64,000 nucleotides of DNA from Cycas panzhihuaensis. Its lineage: Eukaryota; Cycadophyta. The translations under genes were made by a program, and so were the position numbers. Each line of letters opens with the position of its first letter. Within the stretch, counting starts at the first letter, position 1. The notes beneath the pieces are model-generated. The model did not search any database. It was not told the origin of the DNA and worked only from the letters and a program-made list of their open reading frames with translations. Positions 35,090 through 48,119 of the stretch are shown here, in pieces. The stretch spans positions 176,025,741 to 176,089,740 of the forward strand of contig CM041465.1 of assembly GCA_023213395.1 (NCBI GenBank), read 5' to 3'.

Positions 35090-38000
35090 TCACAAGATCA
35101 CACGGATTTGGGTAACCTCGTAGAATAGAAGAAAAGTCAACAATCCTGCAAGAAGAGACACAATGATCCTGATTTTCATGGGCAAAGGCCTCTGTCGGTG
35201 CACCAGAAAGGATTCATCCTCTTGAAACCGGAAGCCCTTCTGCTTAGAAGCCAATGGATCCCATTCTTTCTCAGCGCCATTAGAGATAGAAGCATGAATA
35301 GCAGAACAGTTGAGTGGGGATTTCAAGGTAGGATCAGTTTTACGGTCTGTTGATTCATCACTTGGCTGGAATTCTTCTGGTTTCTTATGCAAGATGCTAT
35401 CATGTTGGGAGGCTTCTGACACTCCGGTGATAGTTAAATCTTGCTTGATTTCCTCTGGCTCACTGTGAATCTGTGGGTTTTCCTTAGAATTGTCGGTTAC
35501 TTCAAAATCAGTTGTCTCATGCTGCCATTGTTCCATAAAGGCAGGTCTTTCTCCACTAGGATATTCTAATTCTTTAGAATTAACTTTCTGAAGAAGTATA
35601 TCATCCGAATCGACTGGTTGTTTTGAATCAACCATCACTCGTCGACACTTGCCGCTGTCAAAAGGCACATCTCCCTGAGAATCTTCTGATTTTGCAGTAT
35701 CAATCATCTCCTGTTGAGACAGCTCATTGTCAACATGCACATCCCCCTCTAAATTTTCTGATGCCTCCGAATCAACCGTTCCTTCTGGGCACTGTCCTTT
35801 GTGAAGGAGCACACTCCCTTTTGAATTGTCTAATTCATTTGAATAAAAAGTGCCCGGTTCGCATTGTTCTTTGTGAAGAGGCACATCTCCCTTGGAATCT
35901 TCTGATTCATTTGAATCAACTGTATCTTGTGGGTGATGTTCTTTGCAAAGGCTCACATCTCCCTTTGAATCAACTGTTTTTTGTGGGCATTGTTCCTTGT
36001 GAAGAGACACATCTCCCTTTGAATCTTCTGATGCATTTGAATCCACTGTCTCTTGTGGGAGCTGTTCTCTGCAAAGGGGCACATCCCCCTTTGAATCCTC
36101 TGATTCATTTGAATCAACTGTCTCTTTTGGGTGTTGCCCTTTCCAAAGGGGCACATCCCCTTCTGAATCTTCTGATTCATTTGAATCAATTGTCTCTTGT
36201 GGGTGTTGTTCTTTGCAAAGGGGCACAGCCCGCTTTGAATCTTCTGATTCATTCAAATCAACTGTCTCTTGTGAGTGTTGTTCCTCGCAAAGCAGCACAT
36301 CCCCCTTTGAATCTTCTGATTCATTTGAATCAACTGGCTCTTGTGAGTGTTTCTTCTTGCAAAGCAGCACCTCCTCCTCTGAATCTTCCAATTCATTTGA
36401 ATCAACTGTCTCCTGTTGGCATTGTTGCTTGAAAAGGGGCATATATTCCTTTGAATCCTTTAATTCATTCAAATAAACTGTCATCTGTTGGCACTGCTCC
36501 TTGCCAAGGAGCACATCTTCCTTCGAATCTTCTGATTCATTTGAATCAACTGTCTCCTGTTGGCATCGTTCCTCACCAAGTGGCACATCTTTCTTTGAAT
36601 CTTCTAGATCATTCGAATCCACCGTCTCCTGTTGGCATTGTTCCTCACCAAGTGGCATATCTTCCTTCAAATCAACTGTCTGCTGTTGGCATTGTTCTTT
36701 GCCAAGGGGCACATCTTCCTTTGAATCTTCTGATTCATTTGAATCAACTGTGTCCTGTTGGCATTGCTCCTTGCAAAGGTGCACATCTTCCTTCGAATCC
36801 TCTGACTTGTTTGAATCAACTGTCTCCTCTTGGCATTGCTCCTTGCAAAGGGGCACATATTCCCTCAAATTTTCTGACTCATCCGATTCAACCATCTTCT
36901 CTTGGCATTGCTCCTTGCAAAGGGGCACCATCTCCTGTTGGCCTTGCTCCTTGCAAAGGAGCACATCTTCCTTTGAATCTTGTGACTCATCTGAATCAAC
37001 TCTCTCCTGTTGGCATTTCTCCTTGCAAAGGGGCACATCTTCCTTCGAATCTTCTGACTCATTTGAATCTACTATCTCCTGTTGGCATTGCTCCTTGCAA
37101 AGGGGCACATTTTCCTTCGAATTTTCTGATTCATTCAAATCAACTGTCTCTTGTGAGTGTTGTTCCTTGCAAAGTGGCATGTGCCCCTTTGAATCTTCTG
37201 ATTCATTCAAATTAACTGTCTCTTGTGAGTTATGTTCCTTGCAAAGTGGCACCTTCCCCTTTGAATCTTCCGATTCATTTGAATCAACTGTCTCCCACTG
37301 GCATTGTTCCTTGCCAAGTGACACATCTTCCTTCAAATCAACTGTCTCCTGTCGGCATTGTTCCTTGCCAAGGGGCACACCTTCCTTCAAATCTTCTGAT
37401 TCATTTGAATCAACTGTCTCTTGTTGGCATTGATCCTTGGAAAGGAGCACGTCTTCCTTCAAGTCTTCTGACTCATCAGATTCAACTGTCTCTTGTTGGC
37501 ATTGCTCCTTGCAAAGGGGCACATCTTCCTTTGAATCTTCTGACTCATCTGAATCAACCGTCTCCTGTTGGCATTGCTCCTTGTGAAGGGGCACATCTTC
37601 CTTCGAATCTTCTGACTCATCTGATTTAATTGTCTCCTGTTGACATTGCTCCTTACAAAGGGGCACATCTTCCTTCAAATCTTCTGACTCATCTGATTCA
37701 ATTGTCTCCTGTTGGCATTGCTCCTTGCAAAGGGGCACATCTTCCTTTGAATCTTCTAACTCATCTGAATCAACCGTCTCCTGTTGGCATTGCTCTTTGC
37801 AAAGAGGCACATCTTCCTTCGAATCTTCTGACTCATCTGATTTAACTGTCTCCTGTTGGCATTGCTCCTTACAAAGGGGCACATCTTCCTTCGAATCTTC
37901 TGACTCGTCCAAATCAACCGTCTCCTGTTGCCATTGATCCTTGCAAAGGGGCACATCTTCTTTTGAATCTGCCAACTCATCTGAATCAACTGTCTCCTGT

Positions 38001-40560
38001 TGGCATTGCTCCTTGCTATGGGGCACATCTTCCTTCGAATCCTCTGACTTGTTTGAATCTACTGTCTCCTGTTGGCATTGCTCCTGGCAAAGGGGCACAT
38101 CCTCCTTTGAATCTTTTGAATCATTTGCATCAACTGTCTCCTGTTGCCATTGCTCCTCGCAAAGGGTCAAATCTTCCTTAGAATCCTCTGGTTCATTTGA
38201 ATCAACTGTCTCCTGTTCGCATTGCTGCTTGCAAAGGGTCAAATATTCCTTCGAATCTTCTAATTCATTTGAATCAACTGTCTCCTGTTGGCATTGCTTC
38301 TTGCAAAGAGGCACATCTTCGTTTGAATCATGTGATTTATTCAAACCAACTGTCTCCTCTTGGCATTGCTCCTTGCAAAGAGGCACATCTTCCTTTGAAT
38401 ACTGTGATTTATTCAAACCAACTGTCTCCTGTTGCCTTTGTTCCTTGCAAAGGGTCAAATCTTCCTTTGAATCTTTTGATTCATCTGAATCAACTGTCTC
38501 CTGTTGACATTGCTCCTTGCAAGCGGGCACATATTCCTTTGAATCTCCTGACTCATTCAAATCAATTGTCTCCTGTTGGCATTCTTCCTTGCAAAGGGAC
38601 ACATCTTCCTTTGAATCTTCTGATTCATTTGAATCAACTATTTCCCGTTGGCATTCTTCACTGCAAAGGGGCACGTCTCCCTTTAAATCAAAATTCTCTT
38701 CTTGACAATGCTCCTTAATAAAAGACACATTGTCAATGAAATCCTCTGATACTTTTGAATCAGCTGTGCCCTGTTGCCATTGTTCTCTGCATAGAGTTAG
38801 TTCTTCCATTGAATCAATGCCAATAGGTACATCTTCCTTTGAAACTGCTGTCTCCTCCTGGTATTCTTCCGTGTGAAGATACACATTATGTGCAGATATT
38901 TCATTGAAACGAGGTACACAATCATCTAGCATCTCATCTTGGCACTGTTCTTCATTAAAGGGCGTATCTTCATTTGAATCAACCTCCTCGTGTAGGCATT
39001 GCTCTGCGCACATAGACACATCTTCCTTCAAATCAATTGTCTCCTGCTGGCACTGCCCTTGGTCAACAAACAAGTCTTCCATGGAATACTCTGATTCCTT
39101 AAAATCAACCATCACCAGTCCACGCTGTTCATTGTAAACAACCATATCCCTCTCTGAAGCTTCTGACTCCTTTGAATCAATTACTTCTTGGGGGCCCTCC
39201 TCTTTAGTTGATTCAACATACTCATGTGGGAATTGTTCCAGATACAGAGACTCATCTTCCTCTGAACAAATCATCTCTGCCTGGCATTCCTCGTCAGCAA
39301 AAGCAATACTTCCCTCCATCAATTCCTGCCTTCCTTCAGAATCCAGAGGCTCCCGATTGCATTGCTCCGATTCCTTCTTTTCTGCAACATCTTCACAGTC
39401 ATGCACGAAAGCCAGCTTCTGCTCCTCTCGTCCGCCCTCCCCGCATGCTATTGCAGACTCCAATTCCACAAAAGCACCAACATTATTGCATTCTTCCAAG
39501 CCATCAAACGAATTATGCGATTCCTCATCATATACAATTTGCCCCCTAATTAACCCCTCCACAGCACGGAATTCTTCTTCGGGAAACATCTTTTCACCCT
39601 CCCCAAATTCGGAAGAAACGTCCCCAATTGTTTCACCTACCTGGGGAGTAAAATCCCCTTCCTTCAAACCCATCTCGTCCTCCATGGCTTCCTCCAACGA
39701 TGCCCGAGGCTGCCGATCTCTCGGATAAAATTTGAACTCACTGCAGTCAATTTGATTAACCTCAGAATGATCCTCGGAATCGGAACCATCCCCAGAAATC
39801 TTATCCATACTGCGAGTATCCGCAGACATCGGCAGCGAGAAATGTGATCGAGGGGAGTCTTCCTCCTGCACAATACGCAGAAAATTGTACACGCACTGCT
39901 GCAAAAAACAAAGCACGCCCATGGCCCTCCCCACCCAAAAAAGAAAATAACAATAATAATGAAATAAAATAAAATAAAACAGATCTCACCTTTACAGGCG
40001 TGAATCCGTTTATTTTGGAGTCTCCATTCACCAGCGGACTGGGTATAAAATGCGACGACGGCATCAGATAATTGCCATGAATAAAACCATCATAACAATA
40101 ACTGGAACCAAACTTAAACTTACCCGAGACTCTCAGTCACGAATTTCACAGGGTCCATCTCCACCAGGGAACGAATTTCTTCCCCATCTTCCAAGGTGGG
40201 TTCCGCCGGCTTGGCCTGAAAGCCATGAAATTCAGAAACGTAATTCACTTCCGACGCTTGGCCTTCGTCGTGGACGGTCGTCTGTAATCCCGAGTCCGTG
40301 GGATCCATCGAATGACAGAAATCCATGGGAGCCTTATGCTTACCATTGTCTCCCACAGTCTTCCCATCGTCCAAATTCTCGTCCCCTCGGCAGGTTTCTC
40401 TTCCTTTGCGCCGCCTCCTCAGTCCCGAAAGAGCTCCTGCTGCAATTCCCGCAGCCAGAACTCCGCCCAAGAGCACAATTCCGCCCATTCCAAAACCGCC
40501 GCTAATGTTGGCGACAGTTTTAGATCTGTTGCTTCTCCGAGCTCCATCCTTCATATTCAT
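35090..40560 (-). CDS. Uncharacterised acidic tandem-repeat protein with two membrane segments, about 1764 aa, three exons
   Basis: Exon 1 is 40124-40560, exon 2 is 39990-40038 (49 nt) and exon 3 is 35090-39898. Donors GTAAGT and GTGAGA, acceptors CCCAG and TTTGCAG, and all junction phases agree. The introns are 85 and 91 nt. The start is the first of two ATGs (40560, 40554). Residues about 21-47 are a Gly/Ala-rich membrane segment (GGFGMGGIVLLGGVLAAG) followed by RRRRK. A long acidic region comes next, then about 45 repeats of 24 residues (consensus SNESEDSKEDVPLCKEQCQQETVD split here: SNESEDSKEDVP and LCKEQCQQETVD). The C-terminus has a hydrophobic anchor (KIRIIVSLLAGLLTFLLFY) followed by EVTQIRVIL. 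The Cys residues of the repeat are mostly kept. The frame is intact over 4.8 kb despite the repeats, which argues for a real gene. I do not recognise the family. A membrane-tethered scaffold is possible but unproven. Confidence 0.85.
35625..38765 (-). repeat. Coding minisatellite: about 45 units of 72 bp inside exon 3
   Basis: The unit encodes 24 residues (ED-S-KEDVPLCKEQCQQETVD pattern). Most units are full length. Four lack the same six residues at the front (54-bp units, near 38690, 37350, 36680 and 35970), and one pair near 36930 is shortened further. All length changes are multiples of three, so the frame survives. Units in the middle (about 37450-38000) are nearly identical, and those at the edges are diverged. 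Because units are a multiple of three, long false frames also appear on the other strand. Confidence 0.93.
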
Positions 40561-40601
40561 ATTCACTGAAGATTTCTGTTGATCAGATGGAGCTCTTCCT
40601 C

Positions 40602-40632
40602 GTCTGCGTTTTTAGCTCTGCTAAACGCAGAC
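40602..40632. promoter_or_regulatory. Hairpin in the presumed 5' UTR of the repeat-protein gene
   Basis: GTCTGCGTTT and AAACGCAGAC are a perfect 10-bp inverted repeat, extendable to 13 pairs with a TT bulge and a TCT loop. It lies 42-72 nt upstream of the start codon. If transcribed it would form a stable stem close to the start. Transcription start and any effect on translation are not known. Confidence 0.45.
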
Positions 40633-40899
40633 TGCAACGTCGTCCTCCACTTCGCAAAGACAGCACGGGAATGCTCTCTTCGTGGACATGTGGAAAGCGC
40701 AGTAGAACTTCGAGTTCATCGCCATCTTAAATTACATTATTTTTTAAATTAATTGATCCGTGTTTCTCTCGAATCGTATTGAAACGGCCGGGCGAATGGC
40801 TATTTTATTTTGCCCGGCGTAGCGGTCCCATGGAAGGAAGGGGCTAAATTATTATTTTCAATTTCAAGTACGTTCTGGTTCCATGTAGGTGGAAGCGGG

Positions 40900-42109
40900 T
40901 GGCTTCTGGGAAAATTTAGAAATTCCTGGTGGGTGCATATTGGTCACGTGTGTTGAGAAAAGTGGAGTGGTTGGCTTTGTCGATAATAATCTCCACGCCT
41001 TAGTAAGGCTTGTGCTCCACTCATTACATCGCATCTTTGGTTTTCCTTACTTTGTTGTTTTTTTTCATGTTCCCATTTTTGTTGGTTTCCTAGAAACTTC
41101 CATGAGACCATAGTTCATCCTCAACAACTTGATGACTTCTAGAATATCTTATCAACATCGACCACCATCACTACAGGATTATTAGGTTATTTTTATATTT
41201 GCATTTTATTTTTTAGTTATGGAAAATGGGAATTTATGGAAGTGGTCCAAAAAGGGGGATGCTAGAAGGTTTGTAAAAGACAAATGTTTCCTGAAGATAA
41301 GATGCAAGAGCCCAGAGGCACAATCCCTAGGCTCCCTTACCGCCACATATACTTATGATACAAATGTGGTTGTTGATCACCTTTACGCCTCTTATTAGAC
41401 CTATAAGATTAGTAGAGGAGAAGAATGGAGAAAATTTTGTGGATGAATTGAAAAGTAATCCATTGTCTTGACTAATAGGTTGTTCGTTCACGAGATGTAT
41501 GTGTCTACTACTCCCAACTACTCACCCTAGACATGTTTGTACCTAGGAAAAAGTATTCAATCCTAATGAGGACAATGATTCCTTTGGACCCCTTCCACGA
41601 GGGGATCCAGAAAGGCCTATAAGACAATTTCTAGATTTCTCTTAGTATGTCGACTATAAAACAAATCATGGGTTGACTTAAATAACATATGACATTGAGA
41701 CGAGTTATTATTTGAAAATTAAATCATACATAAAGTCTAGCCATTATGCCAATCTAAATGTTTCTTAATAATGATTACCATGATGATGTGATTAACACTA
41801 TATATGCCTTTTAATTGAAAAGTTGAATATTTCTTTCTAGAATATTTTTTTAAAATAAAAATGGATATCATTAAATCAAGAAATCAATGCAATACAAGTG
41901 GATGAAGTACCTAATGGGTCACAAAAGTCTACTAACCTAGTCTTTTACATGCAACACAATAAAAATAACATCCATATGAAGGTTTTTCTTAGAGTTTTTT
42001 GTAGATAGAAGTAAAGCAAGGATTGTGGGACAACCATGAGAGGATTCCCTTCCTTAAATAGATTGTATCATAATTTTTAATAGTTTATTTAAGTTTGAGG
42101 TCAATGTTT
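40900..42109. other. Intergenic, no gene seen
   Basis: No convincing frame. A GCCGGGC/GCCCGGC inverted repeat lies just upstream at 40787-40818, in the likely promoter region of the gene at 35090-40560. Confidence 0.45.
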
Positions 42110-42367
42110 AAAATTAGAAGATTTTATTCGAGCCCGGGAGCCTTACCACTGCGGTGTCCTTGGGACCGTCCGGGTGTGGTTCTTTGGCATGGCTAAGACC
42201 TGCACTGACGTAAAGGATTGTACCCGGGCAGGGATGGGGTATAGGGGTGAGTGTGTGTGGCCTGGGAGAATGGCGTCTCTCAACCCACGGGTCGGTAGAA
42301 GGGCTCTGGGCGTGTAAGCCCGGCCTCCTTCGGGTGTGTGCGTGAGTCGAGTCCCCTCCTCGCTAAT

Positions 42368-42402
<35 letters not shown>

Positions 42403-42424
42403 AAAAAAATTAGAAGATTTTATT
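42110..42424 (+). mobile_element. SINE-like retroposon with poly(A) tail and target duplication
   Basis: A GC-rich body of about 240 bp (42129-42369) in AT-rich surroundings ends in an A-run of more than 30 bases. The 17-bp sequence AATTAGAAGATTTTATT occurs directly before the body (42112-42128) and directly after the tail (42408-42424), extendable to 19 bp with adjacent A's. Body, poly(A) and long direct repeat are the marks of target-primed retroposition. A GAGTCGAGTCCCC stretch near 42344 resembles a Pol III B box, but it lies near the 3' end, so the tRNA origin of the head is not shown. I do not recognise the family. Confidence 0.85.
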
Positions 42425-45400
42425 GCAAAGTAGATTATAGATTAATTTTTAAGTGTTCTTAAATTTAAGATCAAAAGTTTCAATTTGCTAAGTCCCAATG
42501 CTAATAATCTTAGAATGTATAATAAAATTATTGTCTTATATCTTACTTAAGGAATCTCGATCTATACCATTCATTTTAATCCTTATATGTAGCAAGTATA
42601 CCATCTCATAATTTATAATGTTACCACATATTACCTAATTTGAACAATTCACTTATATACATGCATATACATGTATAATATACATACATATACTGTTGTG
42701 ATAAATAATTACCATGATAACACTTAATGATGGTTTTCATGGTTAAATTTAATTTAATAATTCACACATTGTGGAATCTTCTATTTTTTTTTTATTGTGT
42801 GCACTAAAAATTTGGTGGGTTAAATATAAAAGGTTCACATGAAAGGCTATGTAGGTATTAACTAATGTAGGTTAACACAGTCGGTTAAATATGAAATATT
42901 AGTGTGAAAGATTATAAAAGTACTATTTAAGATGTGTGTGTGTGTATCTGGATGCTTTTGATGATGTTATGAAATGGTAAATTTTTAAAAATATATATCA
43001 TAGCCATAAATATGCACACACATACACGAGCATATTCTTATGACAATACCCTATTGATCATAATATTAACCATATAAGATGAACATTTATAATAAAAACA
43101 TATTTAGATAGCCAATTTCCATACCATATGCTTTGCTAAATGAAAATGCATAATGAATAATTTCCATTCATATATTACCCTAGTTTTGAGGGTTTTGATG
43201 GATAAATAAGATTTCATAAACTTAGAACCTACTAATTAGACTATTATTATGGATGGGTTTTGAGGTCTCCTGATCATTGATGGTAGGGTGATTGCCTTAG
43301 TTTGAACTAGAGGGAATTCAATGCAAAAGGACAAATATTTCAAATTACATTGTGGGTTATTTATTTTATGCTTATTTGAAGGATGTGTTGAGTGATTTAT
43401 TTAATTGTCAACTTTTCCTTATTATTTTTAAAATTATGGTTATTTAATGTACCATAATGGGGCACCTACTAAAGATTTTATCAAAATGAAGGGGTCTTTT
43501 TTTTTTTTTTTTTTTTTAATTCTTAATTATTGAATACATCTTATTTCTTCAAATTCTTTATTTTAGAGGAATATGTAGGTGCTTGTTCTCAAAGAGGAAG
43601 AGAAAGAGGGCTCTGTGAAGGATGTGGTAGGTTTGTCTCGAGACAATTTTGTAAAGACCTTGGTCATTTAAGATATTAATTGCAAGATGAGGAAGAGGAG
43701 TATAACGACCATGGATTCCTCTAAAGAAGTTTGTGAAGATTCATATATAGGTTTTAAGTTTCTTATTGAATTGGAAGTCAAATAAGAAACAAAGAAACTT
43801 TAGAAAAAAAAAGTGTTATTGATATGTGTTAGCCCCTTACCTTCACCCAAAATGGTTGAAGATTAGATGAAGAATGTGTGGATGCTGAGGAAAATTAGAT
43901 TGGACAAGATTAAATACCTTATATATGGTGTTTTTTTTATTTACATTTGTTGATGAAGTAAATGTTGAAAATGTTTAGAATAACCATCTCTAGTATTGTG
44001 GTAGAAGTTTGTTTATAATGCAAGGATAAATGCTAATTTTTAACTTGAAGGGCTTGAAAAGATGTGATGCCCAGTAATAGTTGAGCTTGAGGGTTGGCAT
44101 GCAAGGCTTTGGAAGTTCATCCCTCAATTGGTTGCCCCCTTGGGAGAATTTATTGTCATCAAACTTAAGTTAAAATTTGGTACTCAACTTAATATTAAAT
44201 TTTGTATCATGGTTAACCTATTTAAGAAGTTGTAGCCTAATGCAAGGGTTACTCCTCTCCTTAACCCAAATCCCAAAATGAGATTCTCTCCAGCTTCAAG
44301 GGTAGGAGGGATGAAGTTACCTTTATGACATGACGAACCTCCAAAGAGGGTGATATGTCTTTCAAGTGTCAATACCTCTACTTGATTTCCAAAAAAATAA
44401 TCTCTCACTTGCCTTCAACCTGTAAAATAGATTTGGTAAGTGAGGTAATAATCTTAAAAATTAGAAAAAGGCCTAGATTCCAAATACCCATTCATTGTAG
44501 GAAAGTAATAAAGAAAAACTAATGCATAACAAAAAGAAAGCCCTTTCCTATGTGCTCTTTCTTACCAAATAAGTGAGAACCTTATGCATTTATGATGGAT
44601 TTTCTCTTTTATTATAAAATCCAAATGATTTTTTCCTTCGTATGAAAAAAATGTAATTAGGTATTTCAATAAACTATGTCCTCTTCTAACATCAGCTAAG
44701 TCTCATACCTTTTTCTATTTACTGTTGGGATTTGACCATATGATTGCATGATAATTTAGTGGACTGCTTGGCATGATGGTTGAATGGATTTATAGTGATT
44801 GTGCTTATGCAAGACCAATATTGTCAATGATTATAAATATTATAAAGTATCTCATTAAATTAGCTTATTCTAACCTCATTTAAAGCTCCATCTTACTTTC
44901 ATGATTTGTCCTTTTTTAGCCCGCTTTTAACTTGATAGATATTGCTTCATTCACTTATTTTGCACTTTTTAGTTTCCCTTTGTATTTTATAATCCTCTAT
45001 TGCTTTAAACTTCACGTTTTGACAAGCTTTTCTTTGACTTATTGAGCTTTTTTTATTAAAATTTCCATTTTCTCAACACCAGTTGTGAAGCCATGTTTCT
45101 TACTATAAGTCACATTTTTAGTGTTACCCAAAAACATGACCTGCCTTATAGAATGTGACCTTTATATAACTAAAAATGTGACCTAGTCTTGATCGTGTTT
45201 TTAGTGTATTTTCTATCATGTTTTTTCTTGTAACTCATATTTCTTACTGTTGGTCATTGTTTTTGTCTTTTCACATAAAAATATATATAATGGTAGGTCA
45301 TTTTTACCTATTGTATGAACATTAGATTATAGAAAACTATGGCCCTATATTCTCACTATTTTTAGCCTTTCCTCTCTCCATTTTCCTCTATAAAAACTTA

Positions 45401-48119
45401 GCATTTTTTTAAGGAAAGGAAGAGAACATTTTGAGTAATGGAGTGTTGTTGGATTTGTGATTCATCATTGTGACGTTTATTTGGATTTTGTGGGGACTTG
45501 TTTAAAGCTAAATTTGAAGACATTTACTGGAGAAATTAGAGACTTGTAACTGCATCTACTTCTCTTGATCCTCTTTCCCTCTTTTGGATTCTTTTTCTTT
45601 CACATCCCTCTTTCTTCTTCAAGTGTCATCTTTTACTCTTATTCCTTTCTCCCATCTTTTGCTACTCTTACCCCTTGTATCCGATTTGGAGCTCTAATTT
45701 AGAGGTTTTGGATAAACAAGACACTAATCTAAGGCATAACTTCTTATTCTCATCAAGTAAGTGCTTCTTTCTTAGTAAGTTGGTTCATTTCATTTGATGT
45801 TTCTTTTAAGGTTACTTCTTATTCTTTGTAAAATGAAGATTGGGTTATTATTTTAGTTGATTTCCCATCATAGATTAGTTTTTTTGTATGTTTCTCCTTA
45901 CTTGTTTAGAGTCTTCTATTTCCTAGAGCCTTGATTTTAGAGTGAAAAAGTCCTAAGTCATTAAGTTCCTACTCATAACATGGTGAAAGCTCTATGTACA
46001 TAGCCTTTGCTTAAAGGATCTCTAGGGAGGTGAGTGGCTTAACTTAGCAACACAAGTTTTGGTGGATTGAACCCTCCTTCCATAGGGTTCTAAGCTTTTT
46101 TTGGATCCTCTCTTTTATATCCCATAGCTGTTCAAGTATAGTCAAAATGATGTCGAGGTTTTGAGAGTATTGTTGATTATAAAAGAAAGCCTTTAACATA
46201 ATCTTTTCCTTACATGGCTCTTAATATTTATTGGAGCTACCACAACTACTTCACTCGTACTAGAGCCTTATTTGGAGGGAAAAAATATCATTCAAAGACT
46301 TTTATAGTAAATAATTACAAGGTTGGTCGCTCTTTACTTGTTGCTTTTCATTTATTTTTCTCATCTTGTTTATCAAAGAAATTAAAAAAAAAAAAAAAGA
46401 AAAAAAAGAAAGGAAAAATAGAAAGAATATCTCTGAAGATATCTTTATATTTATTAAATTGTTTAGCTAGTTATTTTATTTAAATGTGTTATCTTCTTTT
46501 GTTCTTTCAAAAATAGGGGAGAAAGAGTGACTAAGATAAGCATAAGAGCATTCAAAGGACCTTCCTCTTCTCATTCTCTATAGGTGTGCTAAATATTAAT
46601 TTCATTTCTCTTTTCCTTTAAATAAAAAAAGAAATATTAAAGAAGAAAAGAAAAAGAAAATACATGTATGAATCATTTGTATTAGTTAAGATTATATTAA
46701 GATAGGTTAGTTCCTTTTAGTAGTTGTTTAAATTGATTTCTTATTTGTTGTTTACTTACAAAATAAAGTGGCATCTTAGGTTTTCATTTAGGATTGTTTG
46801 TTGTTAACTTATTGGGTGGCACCCCTAGTTTAGGCCCCATCCCTCCGATTAGGGCCCGTTTAATTAACTAGGACTCAACATCCTCAACATCCAAATTTAC
46901 CTTCTCTCTAGGTCAAATACCTCTCATCATAAAGGGTTATTTAATGTATCAGAGCTTAATATCCTTGATGTATAAACTTCCCTTTCTTCAGAATTGATTT
47001 GGTTCTTACTGTGTTCTGAACTCCAAAGGCATTAAGTTGTTCATTACACTTTAGGTTGAGAGTCGCCTTTCTTCTTCATCTACCTTCACCTCTAAGTGCA
47101 AGAGCCCCTTAGAATTAAATGTGAGAATCCTCAAGTCATTTGTCCTCATAAGTAATTCATCATTAGGTGAAAGAGTCCTCAACAACTTACCCCTATTAAG
47201 GTTATTGATCTAAGGTTTAAGTTCTCTCAGGTCCTTACATTCATCAGTCCTCCTATGCTCTAGATTAGATCAACATAGACTCTTGACTCTTTAGGTAGAA
47301 AAGTGGTATAGGTTAAGAATTTTTCCTATAGAAAGACTTTTGGGAGGGTAGATAAATCAGAAGCCCTAGGTTGTTCATTAATGGGTAGGGTCCCCCTATT
47401 GATCCTCTTACTTATTAGGAGGATGTTTGATCTTTTCCCTTAACAAAAAGGGGACCTTATTCATTTGGATTAATTTTATTAATTATTTTTCTTAACTTAG
47501 GTGTGTTGCTACTTGGTTTTCTTTGATTTGTTATGTGAATATTTAAATTGGCAAATAACAACCTTTGAGATCTTATACCTATCTATTCAACACACACTTA
47601 GGGGGTCATCCCTTCTCATTAAGAGAATGGTCAAGGGTTCCCCTTAGGTTATATCACCTAAAACCTTATTGATCTATACTAATTTTGAGTGGTTTATTTT
47701 GAGTCCTCTTAAGTAACTTGACCCAAGCCCCTGGAACCATTAAGCAAGCAACTAAGCCAAAATAAGAAAAGGGAAAAATAGAGCCTTTCCAAATTACAAA
47801 ATAATAGAATACTTTATGGGACTTAAGAAGAGGGCTCAAATGAGTCATATTCTTCAAAGTCAAAGGGAGAAAAGGGTTAAAAGAGATATATAACAGTATG
47901 ATCGACTAAAAAATAAGTAACTAATATATATATAACTAAGCATGTGCAAGGAACTTGAGAGAGTTGGAGATATTACTTACCTAGATTTGCTCTTTAGTTG
48001 TCTCTTTTTGTCATTTCTTCTTCTCAAGCTCAGATGTTTGTTTATCCCATAAACAAGGGTAAAATAAAGATATAAGTATATTTTAAAATAAAATAGGGCT
48101 AGGAACAAGAACCTCCATA
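42425..48119. other. Long intergenic stretch, no gene seen
   Basis: AT-rich sequence with homopolymer runs (T-run 43498-43519, A-rich run 46384-46412) and short AT/GT dinucleotide stretches (near 42660-42700 and 42930-42945). A 15-bp inverted repeat occurs at 45109-45123 and 45168-45182. No frame shows protein similarity. Confidence 0.45.

Noticed and set aside
35623-39728. Many long plus-strand frames opposite the repeat-protein exon (up to 310 residues)
   Set aside because: They are shadows of the 72-bp coding repeat: a unit length divisible by three keeps all frames open. Composition is unnatural (FESSDSFESTVSC type) and no splice or start context supports them.
40050-40582. Plus-strand frames opposite exon 1 of the repeat-protein gene
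   Set aside because: The minus strand has a membrane segment, consensus splice sites and phase continuity; the plus-strand frames are antisense artefacts.
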